From: Pseudomonas sp. Root562 | GTDB taxonomy: Bacteria; Pseudomonadota; Gammaproteobacteria; Pseudomonadales; Pseudomonadaceae | Direction of reading: 5' to 3' | Assembly: GCF_001427125.1 (NCBI RefSeq) | Contig: NZ_LMGK01000025.1 | Span: forward strand, 142,595 to 206,594 | Length of the DNA: 64,000 bases | In this document: piece after piece, positions 54,128-64,000 of the stretch | Layout of the letters: each line of letters opens with the position of its first letter | Numbering within the stretch: position 1 is the stretch's first letter | The notes under the pieces: generated by a model | What the model was told of the DNA's origin: nothing | The model's input: only the letters and a program-made list of their open reading frames with translations | Databases searched by the model: none | Program-made: the position numbers and the translations under genes

Positions 54128-57100
54128 ATGACATCGACACCTTTAGCTAAACCCGACACACCGGCTGCCAAAGAAGTTCGTGCCCGACAAGAGTTGGGAC
54201 TGGATGACGGTCCGGATATCGATTATTTCATTGCCCGCCCTACAGCTCAGGATCAACAACGCTTCAAGACCTTGCAACGCAACGCCCCCACGCTTGCACA
54301 GTCTCTGACCATCAACCAGTACAAGACAAAACTCATCAATGCTCAAATCGTCGATACCGTTAAAACCTTTATCAGCAGTGAATCGTCGCTGATCCGTCAT
54401 TTGGGCGGCGATGTACTGCGTCTGGCCTCCGAAGAGCAATTGCGTACAACGCCCTCGGTAATTCTCCAGGAAATCTTGAGCGCGCCCCGAACACAGGAAC
54501 TTGCAGACCAACTGCTGAAGAAACTCAAGTGGTATGGCGCGCACCCCGGCGAACAGACGTCGACGTCCGTACGCAATCAACTGATTTGCAAAGCCATATG
54601 CCTCTATTTTCAGGAGTCGTCGGCTGACGACTCGCAAGTACTCGCCGGCTTCCGCTGGCAAGATCCGGCACGTTGGGGCAAAAGCTACCAGAGCCTGCGC
54701 AGCGAATTCGAACAGCACTTGCTGCACACCCGGCGGCTCACCAATATCAAGGATGCGATATTACTGGCGCGCGTGTACCAGACCCGCCTCTCGAAGGACT
54801 TCGCTGTGCGCGACATCCCGCCCGACCTTCCCTACAAAAGTTCGGTGGTGTGGGTGAACTTCATGCACGGCGTGCTGCTGGCAGATGAACTCGGCCTGAA
54901 TCGATCGCAAACCCTGTCCTTTCAACAGCTCGTCGACCTGCCCCTGTCCCGGAGCGCCGACGCCTCGTCCGAACAACTTGAGCAGATTACCCGACTGAGG
55001 ATGGGACCGGCACTGGAATGGGCGATCTGCTGTGGCATCGTTCAATCGCGCGCAAACTCGGATTACGACGAGAACGATATGACGCGGGCGACGGCCGCCC
55101 TGGAAAGCCACAGCGAGAGCCTGAACAAAGCTGTCATGACCCTCGATTTGCCACCCCCTGAAAGGCTGAAAATGGCCAAGCAGGCGAAAGATGATGTGTT
55201 TGGCGAAGCAATGTTCGAATCGGACGGGCGCAAGTTGTTGCGCGATGATCCACCAAGCAGCCTGGGCTCCAAGGATATGCCCTCGTTGAACCTGCCAGGC
55301 GATGCATTCCTCGATGTCTATGCCGATGGTCAGCTCGATGACGGCAGAAAATTTTTTGTCACCCAATCCGATGGCAAGACACGAACCAGTCTCTGGATCA
55401 AAATCGACGACATGCGAACCGTGCATCATGAGCCGTTTCGCAAAGACCACAGGGGCATCGAAAGGCCTGTGCTAACCCGATACGGGGGCAAGACGCTGCC
55501 TGATATCAACCAGCAGTTTGCAACGGACTTTGCACACTACCTCTCGAAAATCAGGACGGCCTATCAGACTCTGATCGCCAGTCTGCTGACCTCGCTGCCA
55601 CTGGCCGACCGCCAGGCCCTCGTAGAAGGTGACGTCCGCCTGCTGAGCCTGCACCTGGAGCAGGCACGCATCGAAACAAGCGGCGATATCCGGCCACGAA
55701 AAGGTTTCGTTCTACAGGTGACCCACAATCATGAAATCACCTATTACGAACTGATACCCAGCGCCGGCATGATTCGTCGCAGAGACCACTTGAGGTTTTC
55801 AACCGTCGAAGGCGTCCGCACCACGTACCCCTTGCACGCCTCAATTCCTGGACAAACATACTCTGCTGAAATCAGCACCTCGCTGCTTCTTGACTGGTCT
55901 GCGCACTTGAACGGCACCAGGCCCGCTGAGAAGGCGTATTACATAGCGATCCTCGGCGTGGTCGGTGACGTGCCTGCCACCGCCAATACCGAAGGAACGG
56001 CACAGGCCATCACCCGTTTGAATGCAGTGGCCCAATACATTGCAACAAACTTTCTGTACGTCGATGAAAACCAATTACGTGCCCAGGCACGTGGCATGAC
56101 AACATTCGACACTATCAGGGCCAGGAACGAACAACGGCGCAATACTTTCGTAGAGATTGCCAAAGCGTTTGTACCCTTCTGGGGCAGTATTGACGATCTT
56201 CTGTCAGGCCAGATACTCACAGGCGTGATCGGACTCGCCATGGACCTGGCTTCTTTCGTCAGTCCCATCGGAAAATTCATGGCGGGGTCGGTGCGTTTGA
56301 TCAGGGCCGCGACCACAGCCTCGCGCATGGCCGTCAAAGCAAGTCTGCCTTCCTTTTCAACCTTGACCCGAAAATTGCTGGTCGCGTCGCTGCGCAACCT
56401 GAACCCGTTGGACGGGGTTCCGTCATTGCTCAAGGCAATCGGCAGCGGTACGTGGAAAGGGCTGTATACGGCGGGCCGCTTTGGTGTCAGTGGACTGAGA
56501 AAACTGGCAGGAAACACCGACAGCTACCGACTGGTTCACAACCTGCCCCAAGCAACCGACCCCGGGCGCTGGAAACCTCTGACATCGAGTGATCGACTGG
56601 CAACGATCGACGGTGTCGATGATGTACTCGTGCGCAACACCAGCCCGTCGGACCTGACCCGATTCCACCCGGTCGACCCGGTAACGTCATTGCCCTATGG
56701 TCCCCGCCTGCACAATCACAGCGACAACCTCATACATGGCCGGTCAACCTTCAAAACGTTAGCCCCCACCGATACGCACACGCTGGTAGAACTTCCGGAG
56801 CAAGCCCGTATCCGTGAAGTACTCGAAGTCGATGGTCGTACCACTCTGTTCGTGGATGACATCCCCTATCGACTGGACAACGACCAACTGCGTCGTGCCG
56901 ACTTGATCGATGACCAGGCGATGTTCAAATCCTTGCCTTGCCGGGTACGCCGCCATCCGGGTGCCGATGTCTGCAAGACCACATTCGTCACCGTCGATCC
57001 GGCACCGACGCCGGCCATTGGCAGTTTCGACGAGACTAAAGGCTGGGCGCCGTGGTTCGGAGACAGTATCTATACGCCGGCCACTGCGGATCGGGCGATG

Positions 57101-58261
57101 TTGCTTAAAACCCTGAAGTCTAAAAGATCGCTCCCGGCTACGGTGGAGTTCCAGAAAGGGATCTATGGCAGGATCAAGGTAGACATCCCCTACGGCAAAC
57201 AGGGTCAGTTCGACACCTTCGAAGCCGGTGCCATCATCATCCCGGCGATAGACGAATCCAAGCGCTACGTGTTTACCCGCCTGGATGCCGGACACTTTTA
57301 TGTCGCCGAACTGGCACAAGGTCAAAACCTGACGGACAAACTGAATCTCAGGAAAGCTTCGAGATTGCCGGAAGATCTCAATCAAGAACTGCTCACGGTC
57401 TACACCGGTTCATTGAATGCCAACAATGTGGCAAGGATTCACGGCACGCCGGCAGTGGAGCGAGCGTTGCAAACCATGGAAGAGATTGCCATTCCGATTG
57501 GCGGCCACGTGAACCCGCCGGACACGCTCAAGCTGCTCAAAGTCGATACCAGTCCAGGCGAAGCGGTGCTGTTCGATCACTCGACCCGAATGATTGTCAC
57601 GCAGTTGTCCAAAGGGGCAACCAGTTGGTCGCGAAGCAAGGTCGCATCAGAAGATTTCCGGAAAAGAACCGTGGAAATCTTCGATACATTGTTCCTTGAG
57701 CCGAGCACCGTGCTGAACAATGCCGACAGCGCATTGAATATCAAGAAAACGATGATGAAGCTGCACAAGCTTATCCCTTACAACCAGCGTTCATTCAATC
57801 CCAGAAACATCGCCTACGCGGAAGTCGTCACTGCCACCGGGAAGCGCGAGGTCTATGTCAGTGTTTCGGGGGCGCAGGGGGCGACCGGGCATCTGCCTTT
57901 GTTCAAACAGAATCTTGGCGCAGATCAGATCAGGGTCGGTGAAACGACTTACTTCAATGTCGATATGAATCAGGAATTTCCCAACACATCACTGCTCGTG
58001 TCGAATGAAGGAAAACTGCTCGCTGTGCCGGCAACCATAAACGAAATTGATAACTATCACCCGGCACTGACGCGCAGGCCCACATCACTGGACAGTGAAA
58101 GCAAGTTGATCAGCGCCATTCGCGAAAAATACCCCGATGCCGGATCGATCGAAACCGTGAACGTCGCTACCACCATGCCACCTTGCGAATCGTGTTCGGT
58201 GGTGGTCAAGGAGTTCGGTTTCGACGGCGGTGAAAATGCTTTGAACGTCCTGTGGAACTGA
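54128..58261 (+). CDS. Large toxin-like protein: dermonecrotic-toxin-type N-region and C-terminal deaminase
   Basis: The protein has 1377 residues and a strong GAGGAG ribosome site. The first two thirds resemble the DUF6543/dermonecrotic toxin domain proteins of Pseudomonas. A hydrophobic stretch at about 673-725 (AFVPFWGSIDDLLSGQILTGVIG) may insert into membranes. There is no N-terminal signal peptide. The last 140 residues look like a deaminase-fold toxin domain: AYAEVVTATGKREVYVSVSG strands, then D-S-E-S-K from Asp1322 and P-P-C-E-S-C with Cys1353 and Cys1356, the HxE/PCxxC zinc pattern in the Asp-Ser-Glu form. It is flanked by conserved genes on both sides and ends one base before the ABC transporter stop, so no immunity gene follows it. 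The target (DNA, RNA or nucleotide) is unknown. N-domain assignment is by recall. Confidence 0.7.
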   Translation: MTSTPLAKPDTPAAKEVRARQELGLDDGPDIDYFIARPTAQDQQRFKTLQRNAPTLAQSLTINQYKTKLINAQIVDTVKTFISSESSLIRHLGGDVLRLASEEQLRTTPSVILQEILSAPRTQELADQLLKKLKWYGAHPGEQTSTSVRNQLICKAICLYFQESSADDSQVLAGFRWQDPARWGKSYQSLRSEFEQHLLHTRRLTNIKDAILLARVYQTRLSKDFAVRDIPPDLPYKSSVVWVNFMHGVLLADELGLNRSQTLSFQQLVDLPLSRSADASSEQLEQITRLRMGPALEWAICCGIVQSRANSDYDENDMTRATAALESHSESLNKAVMTLDLPPPERLKMAKQAKDDVFGEAMFESDGRKLLRDDPPSSLGSKDMPSLNLPGDAFLDVYADGQLDDGRKFFVTQSDGKTRTSLWIKIDDMRTVHHEPFRKDHRGIERPVLTRYGGKTLPDINQQFATDFAHYLSKIRTAYQTLIASLLTSLPLADRQALVEGDVRLLSLHLEQARIETSGDIRPRKGFVLQVTHNHEITYYELIPSAGMIRRRDHLRFSTVEGVRTTYPLHASIPGQTYSAEISTSLLLDWSAHLNGTRPAEKAYYIAILGVVGDVPATANTEGTAQAITRLNAVAQYIATNFLYVDENQLRAQARGMTTFDTIRARNEQRRNTFVEIAKAFVPFWGSIDDLLSGQILTGVIGLAMDLASFVSPIGKFMAGSVRLIRAATTASRMAVKASLPSFSTLTRKLLVASLRNLNPLDGVPSLLKAIGSGTWKGLYTAGRFGVSGLRKLAGNTDSYRLVHNLPQATDPGRWKPLTSSDRLATIDGVDDVLVRNTSPSDLTRFHPVDPVTSLPYGPRLHNHSDNLIHGRSTFKTLAPTDTHTLVELPEQARIREVLEVDGRTTLFVDDIPYRLDNDQLRRADLIDDQAMFKSLPCRVRRHPGADVCKTTFVTVDPAPTPAIGSFDETKGWAPWFGDSIYTPATADRAMLLKTLKSKRSLPATVEFQKGIYGRIKVDIPYGKQGQFDTFEAGAIIIPAIDESKRYVFTRLDAGHFYVAELAQGQNLTDKLNLRKASRLPEDLNQELLTVYTGSLNANNVARIHGTPAVERALQTMEEIAIPIGGHVNPPDTLKLLKVDTSPGEAVLFDHSTRMIVTQLSKGATSWSRSKVASEDFRKRTVEIFDTLFLEPSTVLNNADSALNIKKTMMKLHKLIPYNQRSFNPRNIAYAEVVTATGKREVYVSVSGAQGATGHLPLFKQNLGADQIRVGETTYFNVDMNQEFPNTSLLVSNEGKLLAVPATINEIDNYHPALTRRPTSLDSESKLISAIREKYPDAGSIETVNVATTMPPCESCSVVVKEFGFDGGENALNVLWN

Positions 58262-58262
58262 T

Positions 58263-60080
58263 CTAGTGCTGCTGCAAATGCCCATACAACTTGGCATACA
58301 AGCCGCCGTCGGCAATCAACTGCTGGTGATCGCCATCCTCGGCAATCTGCCCACCGTCGAACACCAGCACACGGTCTGCCTGTTTTACCGCCGATAGCCG
58401 GTGGGCAATGATCAGCGTGGTGCGGTTGCTGAGGAACCGCGCCAATGCCTGGTGCAGGTTGTATTCGGTGGCGGCGTCCAGCGCTGAGGTGGCTTCGTCC
58501 AGAATGACCACTTTCGGTTCAGCCAGGACCATCCGCGCGATGGCCAGGCGCTGGCGCTGACCGCCGGACAAACGCACGCCGGACCGCCCGACAATGCTGT
58601 CCAGGCCGTTGGGCAGTTCATGGATGGTGGCGTGCAATTGGGCGATTTCCAAGGCCTGCCAGCAGGCCTCGTCGCTGCGTTCGCGGCCCATGGTCAGGTT
58701 GGCGCGCACGGTGTCATTGAACAACGCCGGATGCTGCAGGACCACCGCGACGTTTTCCCGCACCGTTTCCAGGCCGATTTCCTGCTGGGTCGAGCCGCCG
58801 AAGCGAATGGTCCCGGCCAGCGGCGTGTACAGGCCCAGCAACAACTGCACCAGCGTGCTCTTGCCGCCACCGCTGGCACCGACGATGGCCACTTTTTCAC
58901 CGGGGGCGATAGACAGGTTCATCTGGTTCAACACCAGCTCGTCGCCATAACCGAAACTCAAGCCCTGCACCTCGATACCGACAGTTTCGCGTCCGGTGAA
59001 CGGGTCGACGCCCTTGGGGTATTGCGGCTCATCGGCGCGCGACAGCAGCTCGTTGATGCGCGACAGCGCACCGCCCGCCGCGTAGAAGGCGTATTGCAGG
59101 TTCAGCAGTTGTTCGACCGGACCGATCATGAACCACAAGTAGCTGAACACCGCGAGCATCTGGCCGATCGACAGGTCGGAAAACAGCACCGTGAGCATGG
59201 CGGCGGCGCGAAAGATATCGATGCCGAACTGGAACAACAGACCGCTGGCCCGGTTCGAGGCGTCGGTTTTCCATTGGGAATTGACCGCGTAATCGCGAAC
59301 TTCCCTGGCCCGCAGCCCCAATCGACCGAGGAAAAAGCCCTGACGGTTGCCGGCGCGCACTTCCTGGATGGCATCCAGGGTTTCGGTCAGCGCCTGGGTG
59401 AATCGCGAGGTGCTGTCGTTCTCGAGTTTCTTCAGGTGTTTGACCCGTTTGCCCAACTGCACCGTGGCGTAGATCACCAACGGGTTGAACAGCAAAATCA
59501 ACAACGCCAGTTTCCAATGCATCCACATCAGAATCCCGGCGGTGCCGACCAGGGTCAGCATGGCCACGAGGAAGCGGCTGAGGGTTTCGCCGACAAATTT
59601 GTCCACCGTGTCCAGGTCGGTGACCAGATGAGTGGTGACGGTGCCACTGCCCAGGCTTTCGTATTCACCCAGTGAAATACGCTTGAGGCGTTCGATCAGG
59701 CGGATGCGAATGCGGTAGACGATGTCTTTGGCCAGGGCAGCGAACAACCGCGCCTGAAGCACGTTGAACAGCAACGCCGCGCAACGCAGGGCCAGAGTCA
59801 CCACCAGCATCAGGCCAATGTAACCGGCGGCTTTTTGCCAAACCTCAGGCAGCGCGAGGTTCATGATTTTCAGCGCCGCATCGCCGTGCCCCAACAGCAC
59901 TTCATCGACCAGCAACGGCAGCAGCAACGGGATCGGCACACTGCACAGCGTCGCCAGTACGGCAACGCCGTTGGCGATCCAGAGCGATTTCTTGTGATGA
60001 AGCGCCAGACGACGGATTTCCGCCCAGCTCAAGCGGTCGACACGTTTAGCGGTTACGGCTTCGTCGGGCAGGTCATGCAC
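58263..60080 (-). CDS. ABC exporter, fused membrane and ATPase domains
   Basis: The half-transporter has 605 residues. Six membrane helices lie in residues 30-325. The ATPase domain has Walker A GASGGGKST, signature LSGGQRQR, Walker B VVILDEATSALD and the H-loop IIAHRLS. It resembles lipid A or drug exporters of the MsbA/MDR type and the P. aeruginosa gene PA0860; substrate unknown. The GTG start overlaps the DsbA-like stop by eight bases. A nearby ribosome-like GGAG is about ten bases upstream. It probably works as a homodimer. Confidence 0.92.
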   Translation of the reverse strand: MHDLPDEAVTAKRVDRLSWAEIRRLALHHKKSLWIANGVAVLATLCSVPIPLLLPLLVDEVLLGHGDAALKIMNLALPEVWQKAAGYIGLMLVVTLALRCAALLFNVLQARLFAALAKDIVYRIRIRLIERLKRISLGEYESLGSGTVTTHLVTDLDTVDKFVGETLSRFLVAMLTLVGTAGILMWMHWKLALLILLFNPLVIYATVQLGKRVKHLKKLENDSTSRFTQALTETLDAIQEVRAGNRQGFFLGRLGLRAREVRDYAVNSQWKTDASNRASGLLFQFGIDIFRAAAMLTVLFSDLSIGQMLAVFSYLWFMIGPVEQLLNLQYAFYAAGGALSRINELLSRADEPQYPKGVDPFTGRETVGIEVQGLSFGYGDELVLNQMNLSIAPGEKVAIVGASGGGKSTLVQLLLGLYTPLAGTIRFGGSTQQEIGLETVRENVAVVLQHPALFNDTVRANLTMGRERSDEACWQALEIAQLHATIHELPNGLDSIVGRSGVRLSGGQRQRLAIARMVLAEPKVVILDEATSALDAATEYNLHQALARFLSNRTTLIIAHRLSAVKQADRVLVFDGGQIAEDGDHQQLIADGGLYAKLYGHLQQH

Positions 60081-60708
60081 AGGCAGCGCGCTCCAGCCAG
60101 CGGCCGAGCAGCGGGGACAAAACGCTCAAAGGCTGATAGCCATTGGTCAGCAACGCCAATTGCCCGTTTCGCTCAGCCAGCAACGTGGGGAAACCGGCGA
60201 TGCCCAGGTCCTGGACCCAGGTGAAGTCGGCAGCCGTCGCGGCATGCGTATCGGCACGATCAAACGCTGCTGCGAATTCGATACGCGGCAGACCGGCCTG
60301 TTCTGCCAGCTCCACCAGGACACTGGCGCGCGTGACATCGCGACCTTCAGCATAAAAGGCATGTTGAATCAGGCCGAGCAGTTTCCAGGCACAATCCGGC
60401 GCCAGGTTGCGAGCCGTCACCAGCGCACGGCAGGCAGGTTCGGTGTCGTAGACAAAACCGTCAGGCAACGCGCCCTCACGCTTGAACGGCTGGCCGGTAG
60501 CCTCGGTGACCGCCTGCCAGTGCTCAAGGATATAGCGCCGGGTGGTCGGTTCCAGCGCGGCGCCACTGCCGGTGCGCAAACCGCCCACTACCAGATGCAC
60601 CTCCACTCCGGCGGCCGCCGCCTGCTCTACCAATGCGTTTGCAACCGGAGCAAAGCCCCAGCACCAGGAGCACATCGGGTCCATCACATAGAGCAGGCGC
60701 GCAGACAT
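60073..60708 (-). CDS. DsbA-family (FrnE-like) thioredoxin-fold protein
   Basis: The protein has 211 residues and no signal peptide, so it is cytoplasmic. The redox motif is Cys13-Ser-Trp-Cys16 in VMDPMCSWCWGF. The cis-proline block is GIAGFPTLLAE. This N-terminal pattern identifies the DsbA family branch of FrnE/2-hydroxychromene isomerase-like proteins. It lies three bases after trhO and overlaps the ABC transporter gene, so the three form an operon. Its partner proteins are unknown. Confidence 0.9.
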   Translation of the reverse strand: MSARLLYVMDPMCSWCWGFAPVANALVEQAAAAGVEVHLVVGGLRTGSGAALEPTTRRYILEHWQAVTEATGQPFKREGALPDGFVYDTEPACRALVTARNLAPDCAWKLLGLIQHAFYAEGRDVTRASVLVELAEQAGLPRIEFAAAFDRADTHAATAADFTWVQDLGIAGFPTLLAERNGQLALLTNGYQPLSVLSPLLGRWLERAACA

Positions 60709-60711
60709 GGT

Positions 60712-61656
60712 TCAGGCCTCGGAAGATGATGCTTGCTTGTAGTTGTAGCCGATCGGGTGAGGCATGTTGCGGGCCTTGGCCAGTTCGATCTGCTTTTGCC
60801 GATCGATGGCGCTGCGCCGGGTTTTCTCGCTCAGTTTGTCCCAGCAATGCGGGCAGCTGATACCGGCTACGTAGTGCTCGGAGGCGCGATCCTCGATGCT
60901 GACCGGCGTGCGACAGGCATGACATTGATCGTAATCACCTTCGCTCAGGTCATGGCGAACGGTCACGCGGTTATCGAACACAAAGCAGTCACCCTGCCAC
61001 TTGGTTTCTTCCTGTGGCACCTCTTCGAGGTACTTCAGGATGCCACCCTTGAGGTGATAGACCTCATCGAAGCCTTCGCTGAGCATGTAGCTCGAAGCCT
61101 TTTCGCAGCGAATGCCGCCGGTACAGAACATGGCGACCTTCTTGTGCACGGCCGGGTCGAAGTTGGCTTTGATGTAGTCGGGGAATTCGCGAAAACTGGT
61201 GGTTTTCGGATCGATGGCGCCTTCGAAGGTGCCGATCGAGACTTCGTAATCGTTGCGCGTGTCGATGAGCAGCACTTCGGGATCGCTGATCAGTGCGTTC
61301 CAGTCCTGCGGATCAACGTAGGTGCCGACCTTTTTGTTCGGGTCCACGCCTTCGACGCCGAGGGTGACGATTTCTTTCTTGAGTTTGACTTTGGTGCGGT
61401 AGAACGGCTGTTCGTCGCAGTACGACTCTTTGTGGTCGATGTCGTCCATGCGCGGGTCGTTCTTGAGCCAGGCCATCAGCCCGTCGATGCCTTCGCGGCT
61501 ACCGGACACGGTACCGTTGATGCCTTCTTCGGCGATCAGCAGAGTGCCTTTGATGCCGTTGTCGACCATTGCCTTGAGCAGTGGCTCGCGCAGGTCGACG
61601 TAATCTTCCAGGGTGACGAACTTATACAGTGCCGCCACGACAATCTGTTGTGTCAT
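60712..61656 (-). CDS. trhO: tRNA uridine(34) hydroxylase (rhodanese family)
   Basis: The product has 314 residues. An N-terminal ferredoxin-like domain (LYKFVTLEDY, GTLLIAEEGINGTVSG) is followed by a rhodanese domain with the active loop MFCTGGIRCEKAS, nucleophile Cys178. A C-terminal zinc-type cluster carries CHACRTP and GISCPHCW. The architecture is that of TrhO (YceA), which uses oxygen to form 5-hydroxyuridine at tRNA position 34. A GGAG ribosome site precedes the ATG. It heads the trhO-dsbA-like-ABC operon. Confidence 0.96.
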   Translation of the reverse strand: MTQQIVVAALYKFVTLEDYVDLREPLLKAMVDNGIKGTLLIAEEGINGTVSGSREGIDGLMAWLKNDPRMDDIDHKESYCDEQPFYRTKVKLKKEIVTLGVEGVDPNKKVGTYVDPQDWNALISDPEVLLIDTRNDYEVSIGTFEGAIDPKTTSFREFPDYIKANFDPAVHKKVAMFCTGGIRCEKASSYMLSEGFDEVYHLKGGILKYLEEVPQEETKWQGDCFVFDNRVTVRHDLSEGDYDQCHACRTPVSIEDRASEHYVAGISCPHCWDKLSEKTRRSAIDRQKQIELAKARNMPHPIGYNYKQASSSEA

Positions 61657-61772
61657 GGATGAATCTCCAGGTGGCTACCCTCGTAAGGGGTGAACCGGAT
61701 GCGAAAAAAAACGCGCCGGGTGAGCGGCGCGTTGGGCATTCTAACAAAAAACCGTGCTGTTTAGGACGACGA

Positions 61773-61905
61773 TGTGGCGAAGGAGCTTGCTCCTGCTCGG
61801 CTGCGAAGCAGTCGTAATGCTGGCGACTGCACTCTTTCAGACAAAACGCCGTTGCAGGTTCCGGGACTGCTTCGCAGTCCAGCGGGAGCAAGCTCCCTCG
61901 CCACA
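61773..61905. repeat. REPIN between bolA and trhO
   Basis: Arms TGTGGCGAAGGAGCTTGCTC and GAGCAAGCTCCCTCGCCACA (one mismatch) enclose inner CTGCGAAGCAGTC / GACTGCTTCGCAG stems. It is the same family and size as the element between mupP and yciK. Confidence 0.93.
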
Positions 61906-61923
61906 GTTCTTCAGCCCATCACA

Positions 61924-62220
61924 TCAATGGCTGCCGCCAGCACAGGTCGGCGAGGCCGGCGCCGCGTCGATCTGTGCCCATTCTTCAGGCGTGTAGGTAT
62001 GCAGCGCCAACGCATGGAACTCGCCCATCAGCTCGCCGAGCGTGCCGTAGACTTTCTGGTGGCGCTTGACCCGGTTCAGCCCTTCGAATTGCTGGCTGAC
62101 AACTACAGCCTTGAAGTGCGTCTGTAACCCGCGACTGTGCATGTGGCTTTCATCGAGCACCTGCAGATGCTGGGGCTGAAGCAGTCCCAACGTCGATTCG
62201 ATGCGTTGTTGCATGGTCAT
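61924..62220 (-). CDS. bolA: BolA family protein
   Basis: The protein has 98 residues with the BolA fold: MQQRIESTLGLLQPQHLQVLDESHMH, HFKAVVVSQQFEGLNRVKRHQKVY and LALHTYTPEEW. The conserved His in the RHQKVY block, with Glu and His at the start, would bind an iron-sulfur cluster with a monothiol glutaredoxin. The GGAG ribosome site is clear. BolA acts in iron sensing or iron-sulfur trafficking and cell shape in other bacteria. It sits between the DUF2059 gene and a REPIN. Confidence 0.95.
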   Translation of the reverse strand: MTMQQRIESTLGLLQPQHLQVLDESHMHSRGLQTHFKAVVVSQQFEGLNRVKRHQKVYGTLGELMGEFHALALHTYTPEEWAQIDAAPASPTCAGGSH

Positions 62221-62232
62221 ACAGAACTCCGC

Positions 62233-62757
62233 TTAAGGCTTGGCCTTGGCTGGCGCAGCGGCGCCTTTGGGCTCCAGCTCGGCAGTCATGTCGGCCAGCA
62301 GTTTGTTGACGACAGGTACCGCGCTTTCCAGCTTGGCCTGGGTCATCTGGGCCGATTGCTGGGTCAGTTGCGGCATTTTTTCCAGGACTTTCTTGCCCAA
62401 TGGCGATTTGTAGAAGGCCACCAGGTCCTTGAGTTCCGACTCAGTGAAGTTGGTGGTGTAGAGCTTGACCATGTCCGGCTTCAGCTTGTTCCAGCCAATG
62501 GCCTGGTCCAGGGCGGCGTTGGCCTTGGCCTGGTAGGTTTCCAGTACCGCTTTTTTCGAGTCCGGGGCTTTGGTTTGCTGGAAGCGTTGAGCAAACATTT
62601 GCTGCACTTGCATGTACACCGGAGTGCCCAATTTGTCAGCATGCGCCAGGGTCAGGAAGGCCTCGGCACTGGCGTTGTGGCTGGCGGTGTCGGCAAAAAC
62701 CTGGCCGCTGGCACAAACCAATGCAACCGCGGTACAGATGGCACGAAGACGAGTCAT
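62233..62757 (-). CDS. Periplasmic DUF2059-domain protein
   Basis: The protein has 174 residues and a clear signal peptide, MTRLRAICTAVALVC..GQVFA, cut near residue 23. The mature part is helical, with the DUF2059 block LVAFYKSPLGKKVLEKMPQLTQQ and a Lys/Ala-rich tail. Its role is unknown. It has an AAGGA ribosome site and is followed by bolA 13 bases on. The order DUF2059-bolA recurs near fumC in Pseudomonas. Confidence 0.9.
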   Translation of the reverse strand: MTRLRAICTAVALVCASGQVFADTASHNASAEAFLTLAHADKLGTPVYMQVQQMFAQRFQQTKAPDSKKAVLETYQAKANAALDQAIGWNKLKPDMVKLYTTNFTESELKDLVAFYKSPLGKKVLEKMPQLTQQSAQMTQAKLESAVPVVNKLLADMTAELEPKGAAAPAKAKP

Positions 62758-62949
62758 CGAGTTTCCTTTTCTAGCAGGCGAGGTAAAACCCCAAGGACGT
62801 CCATTCTGCGCCTAAAAAACGCTGTCACTCAACCCCAAGCCTTGTCGCGCCTGATTTAGAGGGGTTCAATGGTTGCAAGCGAGACAGATGGAACCCCGGC
62901 CGGCGATCACGGCCTAAACTGCGCAATCAGACTTACAGGAGTGTGACCG

Positions 62950-64000
<1,051 letters not shown>

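Overview
The window is chromosomal DNA of a fluorescens-group Pseudomonas. The block ihfB-rpsA-cmk-tyrA/aroA-hisC-pheA-serC-gyrA-mtnA-mtaD-ubiG-mupP-yciK follows the gene order of the P. aeruginosa region PA3161-PA3173. The rbdA-like, ABC transporter, trhO, bolA, DUF2059 and fumC genes look like a second conserved block, around PA0854-PA0862. Both synteny statements are from memory, not computed. Typical Pseudomonas REP/REPIN repeats lie between the housekeeping genes. No rRNA, tRNA, CRISPR array or insertion sequence was seen.

Layout. 0-2 kb: the 5' part of a secreted beta-helix protein, then the wreck of a phage lysis cassette (frameshifted SleB-type cell wall hydrolase and a shattered Rz/LysB-like gene). 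2-13 kb: an O-antigen acetylase, then a leftward run wbpM - wbqC - GT2 - acyltransferase - beta-propeller glycosidase-like - gtrA - methyltransferase - wecE. 13-14 kb: an empty divergent region holding a 34-base C run. 14-18.4 kb: a rightward set wecB-wecC-wzx-acetyltransferase. 18.5-27.6 kb: a leftward operon wzy - asnB - heparinase-like - GT4 - pglC-like - pglD-like - pglE-like. 28.4 kb: wzz alone on the + strand. 29.9-31.5 kb: a polytopic membrane protein. 31.8-49.2 kb: housekeeping genes. 49.6-54 kb: cyclic-di-GMP genes. 54.1-58.3 kb: a 1377-residue toxin-like protein. 58.3-64 kb: ABC transporter, DsbA-like, trhO, bolA, DUF2059 and fumC (cut by the window end).

How the genes fit together. 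The 2-31 kb part encodes a heteropolymeric Wzx/Wzy O-antigen. WbpM (UDP-GlcNAc 4,6-dehydratase) with the PglE-, PglD- and PglC-like proteins can make UDP-N,N'-diacetylbacillosamine or a close relative and load it on undecaprenyl phosphate as the first sugar. WecB and WecC make UDP-ManNAcA, which the AsnB-like amidotransferase could amidate. Wzx, Wzy and Wzz export, polymerise and set chain length. The 5-10.8 kb module (WecE, acyltransferase, GtrB-like GT2, GtrA, methyltransferase, WbqC-like, glycosidase-like) looks like a second system that makes a 4-amino-4,6-dideoxyhexose on a lipid carrier for branching or capping; no published system is recalled that matches it.

Most notable items: the C34 tract upstream of wbpM; the large toxin-like protein with a C-terminal nucleic-acid-deaminase signature and no evident immunity gene; the WecE/WbqC/GtrA module; and the phage lysis scar beside the O-antigen acetylase.
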